Source: Bacteroidales bacterium (GTDB lineage Bacteria; Bacteroidota; Bacteroidia; Bacteroidales; UBA932). Taken from it: a DNA stretch of 8,799 nucleotides. Position 1 is the stretch's first letter. Each line of letters begins with the position of its first letter. Of this stretch, positions 1-6,934 are shown piece by piece. Location: contig SFPH01000024.1 in NCBI GenBank assembly GCA_004552115.1, positions 1 through 8,799 of the forward strand, read 5' to 3'. The translations under genes were made by a program, and so were the position numbers. The notes under the pieces are model-generated. The model worked only from the letters and a program-made list of their open reading frames with translations. It made no database searches and had not been told where the DNA came from.

Positions 1-1028
1 TGTCCCAGTTTCACGGCTCCGGCAGGACAGTATTCGACGCAGCGTCCGCAGGCCACGCAGTTCTTCTTCTCGACTTCGGCAACGTAGGCGCTGCGCGACA
101 TATTCGGGGTGTTGAAGAGCTGCGAAGTGCGCAAGGCATTGCATATCTTTACGTTACAATTGCATATTGCGAATATCTTGCCTTCGCCGTCTATATTCGT
201 GATCTGATGTACGTATCCGTTGTCTTCGGCGCGCTTGAGGATTTCCATCGCCTCGTCGTAGCTGATGTCGCGGCCACGCCCCGTCTCGCGGCAGTAGTCG
301 GCCATATCGCCTACGGCTATGCACCAGTCCCTGTAGTCGTCGGCGCAGCCTTCGTCCAGTTTCTTGCGGCCGTAGCGGCATGAGCAGATGGAGGCGCCTA
401 TATGCCCTTCGTAGCGTTTGAGCCAATAGGATATATGTTCAATGTCTATGGACTGGTTCTCCAGGGATATGGCCTTTTCGACAGGGATGACGTGCATTCC
501 TATTCCCGCTCCGCCCGGAGGCACCATAGGCGTCACTTTTTCCAGAGGCAGGAAGGTCATGCGCTCGAAGAACATCGCCAGTTCGGGATGGCGGTCCATC
601 AGCTCGGTGTTCATATTCGTGTATTCGGCCGAACCCGGCACGAAGAGCGGCACCCAGTACTCGCGTTTCTCGCGGGTGTATTCGCTGCCCGGTACAGGTC
701 CGTCCTTGGTATAGCGGTCGCCGTAGTCGTACTCCAGCATTCCCAGGTAGGAAAGCTTGTCGAGCAGGAGGTCGAATTCTTCGTCCGTCTCTGTGTAGTG
801 TTTCTTCCGGTTCCACTCCACGAGCAGAGGATAAGGTCTGTGCTCACGTACCTTAAGGGCTTTGGATGACACGACGTCCAGCAGCAGGTTCAGGGCTGCC
901 TCCTTGGTCTTTGCATCCATTTCATCTTCGAAGATGCAGGCCAGACCCCAGTATTCCGGATCGTCCGTGGTCACAGGATTCTTGTCACCCTTGTGCGCAG
1001 GGATGAACTTCTTTGAAATCTCAGGCAT
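1..1028 (-). CDS. Cysteine-rich 4Fe-4S electron-transfer protein, N-terminal part (runs off left edge)
   Basis: The first 342 codons are visible, from an ATG at 1028; the rest lies beyond the left edge. About 210 residues without obvious motifs come first. Then follow a Cys group (C215-S-C217, C228, C236, C246), a second group (I-C289-N-C291 and C296), and a classical ferredoxin site C324-x2-C327-x2-C330-x3-C334-P that should hold one 4Fe-4S cluster. Proteins with this order of Cys groups ahead of a ferredoxin motif often continue into a second cluster and an FAD/NAD(P)-binding oxidoreductase half. That half is not in view, so an oxidoreductase is an inference. No signal peptide is seen, so it should be cytoplasmic. 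It starts 12 bp after the hypB stop and is probably cotranscribed with hypB. The Fe-S assignment is firm; substrate and partner are unknown. Confidence 0.75.
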   Translation of the reverse strand, partial: MPEISKKFIPAHKGDKNPVTTDDPEYWGLACIFEDEMDAKTKEAALNLLLDVVSSKALKVREHRPYPLLVEWNRKKHYTETDEEFDLLLDKLSYLGMLEYDYGDRYTKDGPVPGSEYTREKREYWVPLFVPGSAEYTNMNTELMDRHPELAMFFERMTFLPLEKVTPMVPPGGAGIGMHVIPVEKAISLENQSIDIEHISYWLKRYEGHIGASICSCRYGRKKLDEGCADDYRDWCIAVGDMADYCRETGRGRDISYDEAMEILKRAEDNGYVHQITNIDGEGKIFAICNCNVKICNALRTSQLFNTPNMSRSAYVAEVEKKNCVACGRCVEYCPAGAVKLG

Positions 1029-1040
1029 AGATGGTTATTG

Positions 1041-1718
1041 TTATTTAGTGTACTGATAGTGTCTCACTTCTTCGAACAGCCATTCCGCAAGCTCGTCGAT
1101 GCCCTCTCCCGTCTTGGCGCTTATCGGGAATATGCGGGCTTTCGGGTTGCGCATACGCACATATTCGCCGCACTTCTCCAGATCGAAGTCGAAGTACGGC
1201 ATCACGTCGGTCTTGTTGATTATCACCACGTCGCAGACGCTGAACATCAGAGGGTATTTCAGCGGCTTGTCGTGGCCCTCGGGTACGGAAAGTATCATCG
1301 CGTTGAGGCAGGAACCGGTGTCGAACTCGGCCGGACAGACGAGGTTGCCGACATTTTCGAGTATGGCGAGATCGGCTTCGGCCAGGTTGAGGTTCTCCAG
1401 ACCCTGACGCGTCATTGCAGCGTCGAGATGGCACATTCCGCCCGTGTGCAGCTGTATGGTCTCAATGCCCGTCGCCTCGCGGATCTTCACCGCATCCACG
1501 TCGCTGTCGATGTCGGCTTCCATTACGGCTATGCGCAGCCTCTGCTTCAGACGTGAGATGAGCTGTATCAATGTGCTGGTCTTTCCGCTGCCCGGCGAGG
1601 ACATCAGGTTCAGCAGGAATACCCCCTTCTCCTTCAGTTCGGCCCTGAGCAGGTCGGCGTCCCTGTCGTTGTCTTCAAAGACGCTCTTCTTGATCTCGAT
1701 CACTTTTATGTGGTCCAT
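1041..1718 (-). CDS. hypB: HypB, GTPase for nickel insertion into hydrogenase
   Basis: HypB is a SIMIBI-class GTPase that, with HypA, delivers nickel to [NiFe]-hydrogenase precursors in the cytoplasm. The 225-aa product shows the family signatures in order: the N-terminal helix IKKSVFEDND, P-loop SSPGSGKT (40-47), EADIDSDVD (67-75), GGMCHLDA (93-100), LENVGNLVCPAEFD (120-133) and NKTD (168-171). Cys96, His97 and Cys128 match the nucleotide-dependent metal site between subunits. The Cys-rich N-terminal nickel site of E. coli HypB and the His-rich stretch of storage-type HypB are both absent, as in many short HypBs. The ATG at 1718 is chosen because homologues begin just before the IKxxEIKKS segment. 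An in-frame TTG at 1739 lies at or before the predicted transcription start. No hypA or hydrogenase gene is in view. Confidence 0.93.
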   Translation of the reverse strand: MDHIKVIEIKKSVFEDNDRDADLLRAELKEKGVFLLNLMSSPGSGKTSTLIQLISRLKQRLRIAVMEADIDSDVDAVKIREATGIETIQLHTGGMCHLDAAMTRQGLENLNLAEADLAILENVGNLVCPAEFDTGSCLNAMILSVPEGHDKPLKYPLMFSVCDVVIINKTDVMPYFDFDLEKCGEYVRMRNPKARIFPISAKTGEGIDELAEWLFEEVRHYQYTK

Positions 1719-1744
1719 CGGTTTTATGTTTAGTGTCAATTCAA

Positions 1745-1775
1745 CAAATATGGCGATATTTCAGGATATATGCAA
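1745..1775 (-). promoter_or_regulatory. Predicted Bacteroides-type promoter of hypB
   Basis: On the minus strand there is TTG (plus 1773-1775), a 20-bp spacer, then CATATTTG (plus 1745-1752), which matches the TAnnTTTG -7 box at all but one base. Transcription would start near 1738, giving a leader of about 20 nt before the hypB ATG. Confidence 0.45.
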
Positions 1776-1815
1776 GGCGAGTGCTCGCGTCTGGCGGGAG
1801 AGTTTCGATATTTCA
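1754..1815. repeat. 10-bp direct repeat CGATATTTCA in the divergent promoter region
   Basis: CGATATTTCA occurs at 1754-1763 and again at 1806-1815, 52 bp apart start to start (close to five helical turns). The first copy lies in the spacer of the predicted hypB promoter and the second in the spacer of the predicted promoter of the LuxR-type gene. A shared operator is possible but unproven. Confidence 0.45.
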
Positions 1816-1835
1816 ATATTACTGCTTACATTTGC
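1803..1835 (+). promoter_or_regulatory. Predicted Bacteroides-type promoter of the TPR/LuxR regulator
   Basis: TTTC (1803-1806, one mismatch to TTTG), a 20-bp spacer and TACATTTGC (1827-1835), a perfect TAnnTTTGC box. The expected transcription start is about 1841-1843, roughly 40 nt before the GTG at 1883. This argues against the upstream in-frame GTG at 1733, which would lie before the promoter. Confidence 0.6.
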
Positions 1836-1882
1836 GCTTCGACCAAAACCAAGTAATCTGCAAAAAAATCACCAAGTTGCCA

Positions 1883-3391
1883 GTGAAAGCGGGAAAACCA
1901 TTCTTCTTGTCCTTACTCAGTATGATTGTCGTCCCGACTGTGATGCGGGCTGTGCCGTCCGGCCCTCCGGACTCGTTATATATCTCATATTGCAGCCGTC
2001 AGGTCCTGGATTCGGTATATCGGGACTGCGCCCGTGAGGCCGGACAGGAGAAAACGCCTTGTCTTCAGGCGATGACCGACTATCTTATGGCTGAATGGGC
2101 CTATGAGAACAGTCTCCGCGGCCTCTCGGAGTTTTATGTCCACAAGGCGATGGCTTCCGCGTCCGGGGATGATGTCCTTATGGCTGACTGCCTGAGCCGG
2201 GCTTGCATACTGGAACAGCGAAAAGGCAATCTGGCAGCCGCCATCGGCTATGCGGAAAAATGCCTCGAAATAGACCGTCAGGCGGGCATACCGGATAATA
2301 TCAGTTCCTCCCTGAACAACATAGCCGGTCTGTATCTCACCTTCGGTCAACCCGATGTCGCCCGCAAGTATATTGACGAAGCCCTCATCGTGGAAAGACC
2401 GTTGGGCAGGGACGCCAAAATGGCAATACGCCTGGGAATGGCTTCAGAGATATACCTAAAACTCTCTATGGCGGAGGAATCCCTGGACTTTGCCTCCGAG
2501 GCCTGCCGTCTGGACAGCCTTGCGGGAAGAGAGGCAAAGTACGCCATCAGGCTCTGCCAGAAGGCTTCCGCACTTTCCGAACTCTCCCGTGACAGCGAGG
2601 CGGAGAGGGATCTGAACTCGGCCATCCCACTGCTGCGCCGCTTCAATAACGTCAATTCCCTGTCCATCGCCTATGCCCAGCTGGGGGAGATATGCGTTCG
2701 CGCCGGCAGGGTGAGGGAGGCGGACGAAGCCTTCAGGGAGTGTGTATCCCTTGCCTCCGGCTACGGTAACGAGTATGTCGAAGGCCGGGGCCGCAAGGGT
2801 CTGTGGCAGCTGAACCGCGACAGGGCGCCGTCAGTGGCGCTTTCCCATCTGGAAAGGTACAATGAAATCCAGTCACGAATCGCTTCGGAGAAGACGGCAA
2901 GCGAACTGACCCGTTTCAATGTCAGCTACGAGACACTGAAAAAGGAGCAGATTATCGCTATTCAGCACCAGAAACTCAAATGGAGCGGCATTTGTCTGGG
3001 GCTTATGCTCATTCTGCTCGTTTCCTCTGCATCCGCGCTGCTATTCTACCGGCGAAGCTCGAAGCTGTCCGAGGAAAAGAATGCCATTCTGGTAAAGAAG
3101 GCCCTTGAGACGGACCGCCTCCTGATGCTTTCCCGTCAAAATATGGAGAAGGAACTCAAGGAGGAGATCGAATCCCTGGACTATGAACTGCCGCCTGTCA
3201 AGCTTACTTCGAGGGAGCTGCAGATTGCCCGTCTGACTTGCGACGGACTTCTTAGCAAGGAGATAGCAGACCGGCTTGGAATATCGCAGCGCACGGTCGA
3301 AACCCATAAGAATAACCTCTACCATAAGCTCGGCATCAACAATATGGCGGAGCTTGTTTCGTATATGCACAAGGCAGGTTTGTCTAAGTAA
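1883..3391 (+). CDS. Membrane-anchored TPR sensor with LuxR-type HTH output
   Basis: Predicted one-protein transcription regulator of about 502 aa. From the chosen GTG the order is: a basic start and hydrophobic stretch (residues 2-23, a likely signal peptide); helical TPR-type repeats (about 70-315; clear helices such as SSLNNIAGLYLTFGQPDVAR and SIAYAQLGEICVRAGRVREA); one membrane helix (about 367-389) followed by RRSSK; a charged coiled coil (393-432); and a LuxR-family HTH (about 440-495, with LTSRELQIARL, SKEIADRLGIS and RTVETHKNNLYHKLG). There is no kinase, receiver or autoinducer domain. The likely topology is TPRs in the periplasm and HTH in the cytoplasm, so a signal sensed by the TPRs would act on DNA through the membrane. 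The start is uncertain: ATG at 1922 is an alternative, and GTG at 1883 gives the better signal peptide and fits the promoter. Target genes are unknown; the adjacent kinase gene and the envelope genes are natural candidates. Confidence 0.85.
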   Translation: MKAGKPFFLSLLSMIVVPTVMRAVPSGPPDSLYISYCSRQVLDSVYRDCAREAGQEKTPCLQAMTDYLMAEWAYENSLRGLSEFYVHKAMASASGDDVLMADCLSRACILEQRKGNLAAAIGYAEKCLEIDRQAGIPDNISSSLNNIAGLYLTFGQPDVARKYIDEALIVERPLGRDAKMAIRLGMASEIYLKLSMAEESLDFASEACRLDSLAGREAKYAIRLCQKASALSELSRDSEAERDLNSAIPLLRRFNNVNSLSIAYAQLGEICVRAGRVREADEAFRECVSLASGYGNEYVEGRGRKGLWQLNRDRAPSVALSHLERYNEIQSRIASEKTASELTRFNVSYETLKKEQIIAIQHQKLKWSGICLGLMLILLVSSASALLFYRRSSKLSEEKNAILVKKALETDRLLMLSRQNMEKELKEEIESLDYELPPVKLTSRELQIARLTCDGLLSKEIADRLGISQRTVETHKNNLYHKLGINNMAELVSYMHKAGLSK

Positions 3392-3401
3392 ATATACTTA
3401 G
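3384..3401 (+). repeat. 7-bp inverted repeat across the stop codon of the LuxR-type gene
   Basis: CTAAGTA (3384-3390), 4-nt loop, TACTTAG (3395-3401). The TAA stop (3389-3391) straddles the end of the left arm and the first loop base. The stem is AT-rich and no T-tract follows, so it is not a convincing intrinsic terminator. It might slow 3' decay or be a protein site. Confidence 0.4.
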
Positions 3402-3432
3402 TTAGCCCATTTGACCCGCCTGGCTGGCTTCT

Positions 3433-3463
3433 TTTGTCCGATTTCCTTGGTATTTTAGTTTTT
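3433..3463 (+). promoter_or_regulatory. Predicted Bacteroides-type promoter of the TPR hybrid kinase
   Basis: TTTG (3433-3436), 19-bp spacer, TAGTTTTT (3456-3463), which differs from TAnnTTTG only in the last base. Transcription would start near 3470, leaving about 12 nt of leader. An AAGGA (3468-3472) lies 9 nt before the ATG and looks like a Shine-Dalgarno site, though it would sit at the very 5' end of that transcript. Confidence 0.45.
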
Positions 3464-3481
3464 TATTAAGGAACAGACCGG

Positions 3482-6313
3482 ATGAAGAAACATATCCCCA
3501 TCATTCTGGCGGCTGCTTTCCTGGCCGCATCCTGTCACAAGGACACGGAACACGTCGATGTGCTCAGGAGCCAGGTTGACAGTGCCGTGTATTCGGCTGG
3601 CGATACGGATTCGCTTTCAGCCCTCTTCGCCGCTTACGGCAGGGAGGGCAACAGCTACGGGGAGATGGCCGCCGCCCTCGAACTGGGCAAGCGGCTGAGG
3701 AACGAAAGCCGTTTCTACGATGCCATCGATGTCCACAAGAAGGGCCTTGCCGCTGCGGAGAAACTCAGGGATACCTTACAGATAGTCCAGGCACTCAACA
3801 ATATAGGCACCAATTACCGCCGTCTCGGAATACTCGACGAAGCTTCTTCCTGGCATTACAGAGCCCTGAGCCTATGTGACCAGTATTCGGGAACCCGCAA
3901 TCCCGAGGACAGGAAAGCTCTCAAGAACAGGGTGGTAAGTCTCAACGGCATAGGCAATGTGCAGTTGACGATGGGCAACGATGTGGAGGCGGAAAAGGCC
4001 TTCCGCCAGGCCCTGAGTGGAGAGACCTCTCTGGGCAGCGCATTGGGACAGGCCATCAATTATGCAAATCTGGGTTCCATCCTGGAGTCCAGGGATATGA
4101 AGGATTCGGCCCGTTTCTATTATGAAAAGTCCCTGGAATTCAATACTCTGGCTAAGTCTGATTTGGGCATCTCCCTCTGTCACGCGCATTTCGGCCGCCT
4201 GGCTGAGAAAGAGGGGGACTATGCGAACGCCATCGAAGAGTACCGCAAGGCATACGAGATTATGGAGGGCAGTTCCGATGTATGGCACTGGCTCGAGTCC
4301 GCCGTTTCCCTTGTCCGGGCATATATCAATGCCGGAGATCTGGACAGGGCGTCCTTCTATCTGGGCAAGGCGACGAAGGAGGCCGAAAGAATATCCTCTA
4401 TGGAATATCTGGCCGAAGTGAACCGTCTGGACTATCTCATACAGAAGCAGAGAGGCAATTCCGCCCTGGCTCTGAAGAGCTATGTGAGGAGCCGGGAATA
4501 TGCTGACAGCGTGACCAGCGAGAAGAACCTGAACCATATTCAGAATGTACGAGTGGGCTATGAGCGGGAGCGTAAACAGAACGAAATAGAGATGCTTAAC
4601 CGCAGCTGGGAGGCGGAGAGACGCAGCAGGAACGCCCTGCTTACAATGTCCCTGATAGCCCTGCTGCTGACCGTCGCCACCATTGCGGTACTCATATACC
4701 TGATTACGCTCAGGAACCGCAACCAGAAGATGCTCAAGGAGATGGAAACGATGAAGAGCAACTTCTTCACCAATATCACCCACGAGTTCCGCACTCCGCT
4801 TACGGTCATTCATTCGGCTGCCGGGCACATAATGAAGGAGACGCCCGTTGACAGTCCTCTCCACCGGGACGCCGAGGACATAATGCGACACGGAAAGAGT
4901 CTTCTCAGTCTCATAAACCAGATACTCGACATCGCGAAGCTCAGCTCCGGCAGCGGACGCCGTCCCGAATATTGCAGGGGTGACATTGTCGGCTATGTAA
5001 CTATGATATGCGAATGTCACAGGCCTTATGCCAGAACCAGGGATATAAGCATAATCTACTCTCCGGCGGAGCCTTCGGTCGAGATGGATTTCATTCCGGA
5101 ATATGTGAAGCAGACCGTCAGCAACCTGCTTTCCAATGCCATAAAGTTTTCTGCTGAGGGCAGGCATATCATGCTGACTTCCAAGTGTAAGGACGAGGAC
5201 TTCATACTCACTGTCTGTGACGAGGGCAAGGGTATGGCTCCGGAGGTGCTGCGCAACATTTTCAAGCCTTTCTATCAGGCACCGGACCAGTCGATGAGCA
5301 TAGGTACGGGAGTGGGACTCTCCATAGTAAAACTGGATGTGGAGGCGATGAACGGCAGGATAGAAGTGCACAGCGCAGTCGGCAAGGGTACGGTTTTCAT
5401 CGTCGCCCTGCCTTTGAGCTGCGGCGAGAAACTGAACCGTCACTTCGATTTCAATGATTATGTGCAGCCAGGCGCTATCCGGGAAGTGGTGGAAACGGAG
5501 TGTGAAGCGAACGAGGATGTGGTACACGAGGGGATGGAGAATGCAACGCGTATCCTCATTGTGGAGGACACCCCGGAGGTTGCGAGACTGCAGATGAACC
5601 AACTCAACTCCGACTTCAACTACTATTTCGCCCAGAACGGGGCAGAAGGACTGGAAAGGGCCGCAGCAATAGTCCCTGACCTCATCATCACCGATGTGAT
5701 GATGCCGGGAATGGACGGTTTCGAATTCTGCCGCAGGTTGCGCGCTTCCGGGGCCCTGAACCATATCCCGGTAATAATGGTGACTGCGAAATGTACCCAC
5801 GAGGACAAGATGGCCGGACTGGAGGCGGGTGCGGATGCCTTCCTTGAAAAGCCGTTCCACGCCGACGAACTGAACGTCAGGGTGGTCAAGCTGCTCGAAC
5901 AGAGAAGTCTGCTTCAGCAGAAGTGGAGATCCGCCATCGATGACGGAGCCCGGGATTTGAGCGGTATTCCGGAGTCCAGCCGAAAGTTCATAAATGATTT
6001 TACGGATGCCGTCAACAACTGCCTCAAGACGGGAGAACTTGACCACAATACAATTGCGGACGCCCTCTGCATCACCCGGATACAGCTCAACCGCAAGGTC
6101 AAGGCCATAACCGGTCTGACCACAACGGAGTACATCAGCCGAATAAGGATTTCCCTGGCAAAGAAACTGCTCGACAATCCGGATATGCTCATTGGGGACA
6201 TAGCCCAGCGTTGCGGAGTGGAGGATGTGGCTTATTTCAGTTCTGTCTTCAAAAAGGCCACCGGATATACTCCAAGCGGGTGGCGAAACCGCAGAAAGTC
6301 ACTCGATTCATAA
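3482..6313 (+). CDS. TPR-sensor hybrid two-component regulator (HisKA-HATPase-REC-AraC)
   Basis: Complete 943-aa one-protein two-component system. Order: signal sequence with lipobox LAASC (Cys18); TPR-type helices (about 50-345, e.g. ALNNIGTNYRRLGILDEASS and INYANLGSILESRDMKDSAR); coiled region; one membrane helix (about 386-409); HisKA with phospho-acceptor His434 in THEFRTPL; HATPase_c with N-box Asn552, DEGKGM (580-585), FKPF (594-597) and GTGVGLS (608-614); receiver (about 689-805) with acidic pair E695/D696, phospho-acceptor Asp738, Thr768 and Lys790; and a C-terminal AraC-type double HTH (about 850-936). All catalytic residues are present, so it should be active. The periplasmic TPR region replaces the Reg_prop/Y_Y_Y propeller of classical HTCS sugar sensors. 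The ligand is unknown. The envelope gene run that begins 82 bp downstream is the likely target by position. Confidence 0.93.
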   Translation: MKKHIPIILAAAFLAASCHKDTEHVDVLRSQVDSAVYSAGDTDSLSALFAAYGREGNSYGEMAAALELGKRLRNESRFYDAIDVHKKGLAAAEKLRDTLQIVQALNNIGTNYRRLGILDEASSWHYRALSLCDQYSGTRNPEDRKALKNRVVSLNGIGNVQLTMGNDVEAEKAFRQALSGETSLGSALGQAINYANLGSILESRDMKDSARFYYEKSLEFNTLAKSDLGISLCHAHFGRLAEKEGDYANAIEEYRKAYEIMEGSSDVWHWLESAVSLVRAYINAGDLDRASFYLGKATKEAERISSMEYLAEVNRLDYLIQKQRGNSALALKSYVRSREYADSVTSEKNLNHIQNVRVGYERERKQNEIEMLNRSWEAERRSRNALLTMSLIALLLTVATIAVLIYLITLRNRNQKMLKEMETMKSNFFTNITHEFRTPLTVIHSAAGHIMKETPVDSPLHRDAEDIMRHGKSLLSLINQILDIAKLSSGSGRRPEYCRGDIVGYVTMICECHRPYARTRDISIIYSPAEPSVEMDFIPEYVKQTVSNLLSNAIKFSAEGRHIMLTSKCKDEDFILTVCDEGKGMAPEVLRNIFKPFYQAPDQSMSIGTGVGLSIVKLDVEAMNGRIEVHSAVGKGTVFIVALPLSCGEKLNRHFDFNDYVQPGAIREVVETECEANEDVVHEGMENATRILIVEDTPEVARLQMNQLNSDFNYYFAQNGAEGLERAAAIVPDLIITDVMMPGMDGFEFCRRLRASGALNHIPVIMVTAKCTHEDKMAGLEAGADAFLEKPFHADELNVRVVKLLEQRSLLQQKWRSAIDDGARDLSGIPESSRKFINDFTDAVNNCLKTGELDHNTIADALCITRIQLNRKVKAITGLTTTEYISRIRISLAKKLLDNPDMLIGDIAQRCGVEDVAYFSSVFKKATGYTPSGWRNRRKSLDS

Positions 6314-6334
6314 TTTAAGTCACTCGATTCATAA
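6296..6334 (+). repeat. 18-bp direct repeat (period 21) duplicating the kinase gene's last codons and stop
   Basis: AAGTCACTCGATTCATAA occurs at 6296-6313 and again at 6317-6334. The first copy encodes the last residues (KSLDS) and the TAA stop. The second is in the same frame, so a read-through ribosome would add FKSLDS and stop at another TAA. It looks like a small local tandem duplication. Confidence 0.85.
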
Positions 6335-6345
6335 CCCCGAAGGGG
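6335..6345 (+). other. Small CCCC-GAA-GGGG hairpin upstream of the lipoprotein gene
   Basis: A 4-bp GC stem with a 3-nt loop lies just after the duplicated stop codon. It has no T-tract and the stem is short, so any terminator or attenuator role is weak. It sits where the -33 element of the next promoter would be expected. Confidence 0.2.
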
Positions 6346-6355
6346 ACTCGGAAGG

Positions 6356-6364
6356 TAATTTTGC
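6356..6364 (+). promoter_or_regulatory. Predicted -7 box for the envelope operon
   Basis: TAATTTTGC is a perfect TAnnTTTGC match 31 bp before the lipoprotein ATG. No TTTG or TTG is found 19-21 bp upstream, so the promoter may need an activator. The upstream kinase with its AraC output is an obvious candidate. Confidence 0.45.
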
Positions 6365-6396
6365 AGCAGTGAAACAACCAACAAACTGCAAAATTA
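6356..6396 (+). repeat. 11-bp perfect inverted repeat from the -7 box to the start codon
   Basis: TAATTTTGCAG (6356-6366) and CTGCAAAATTA (6386-6396) are perfect reverse complements separated by 19 nt. The left arm contains the whole predicted -7 box and the right arm ends on the A of the ATG. On DNA it could be an operator. In RNA read through from upstream it could hide the start codon. Confidence 0.7.
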
Positions 6397-6905
6397 TGAA
6401 ACGTATCATTTCCTTCTTCGCGGCCGTTGCCGCAATCCTGTCGGCCTTCTCCTGCCAGCGCCTGGAGCCGACTTCTCTCAATGCGGACACTCTTCCCGTG
6501 AAGGTTGAAGTTGCCGGTCACGCCCGTTACATCGCGGTGGGAAAGTCCGGGGCAAACTTGAGCCCGAAGATTGTGGACCGTGGAACCCCTGTACATATTT
6601 TCTATGGTGTCAAGAATGCTGAGGGCAAGCTTGAGTATGCCCTGAAGACAGTCAAGACCGATGATAATGGATTTTTCAGCGCCGAAATCGGCTGCCCTGT
6701 CGGCAAGACTATGAGCGTCAAGGTCAACTGCTCCATGCTCGGTGAGTCTTATGCATATAGCGACGGCGGCAAATACGTATCGACCGATACCTGGTTCTTT
6801 GGCGAGGTCAGCAAGGAAATCCTTTGCGGCAAAGCCGGCTATTTCAAGCTGGATATGACTCCGGCCGCAAACATCAGCGACGAAGGCCTCACCCAGCCGT
6901 ATTGA
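6396..6905 (+). CDS. Small secreted lipoprotein of unknown family
   Basis: 169-aa product with a type II signal sequence: MKR, a hydrophobic stretch and AFSC with Cys20 as the likely lipidation site. The lipobox is loose but of a kind common in Bacteroidota. The mature part (about 149 aa) is rich in beta-prone segments (PVKVEVAGHARYIAVG, TPVHIFYGVKN, TMSVKVNCSM). It includes a TDDNGFFSAEIGCPVG segment like those in Ig-like or carboxypeptidase-regulatory-like sandwiches, so a small beta-sandwich is likely. It has three more cysteines (100, 112, 144). I do not recognise the family. The ATG at 6396 is chosen because it gives the signal peptide and ends the inverted repeat; upstream in-frame codons overlap the kinase gene. 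It is the first gene of the envelope run. It should be membrane-anchored in the periplasm or at the cell surface. Confidence 0.8.
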   Translation: MKRIISFFAAVAAILSAFSCQRLEPTSLNADTLPVKVEVAGHARYIAVGKSGANLSPKIVDRGTPVHIFYGVKNAEGKLEYALKTVKTDDNGFFSAEIGCPVGKTMSVKVNCSMLGESYAYSDGGKYVSTDTWFFGEVSKEILCGKAGYFKLDMTPAANISDEGLTQPY

Positions 6906-6934
6906 TATTCCGACACTACAGAAACTACTGAGTT

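Noticed and set aside
402..1556. Plus-strand open frames of 155 and 172 codons in the left part
   Set aside because: They are antisense to the Fe-S protein and hypB, both of which show clear family motifs on the minus strand.
1719..1739. TTG start adding seven residues to HypB
   Set aside because: HypB homologues begin just before the IKxxEIKKS segment, and the predicted transcription start falls at about this position.
1733..1882. N-terminal extension of the LuxR-type regulator from GTG 1733
   Set aside because: It would begin before the predicted promoter and encodes Arg/Tyr-rich sequence unlike a signal peptide.
3404..3436. Possible intrinsic terminator after the LuxR-type gene
   Set aside because: Only 3-4 bp AGCC/GGCT pairings are possible and the following TTTT is short, so the stem is too weak.
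3872..6046. A 724-codon open frame on the minus strand, antisense to the hybrid kinase
   Set aside because: The plus strand encodes an intact multi-domain kinase with all its motifs across the same span. The antisense frame has low-complexity, His/Arg/Leu-rich content and no recognisable domain. Long antisense frames arise from codon bias in such genes.
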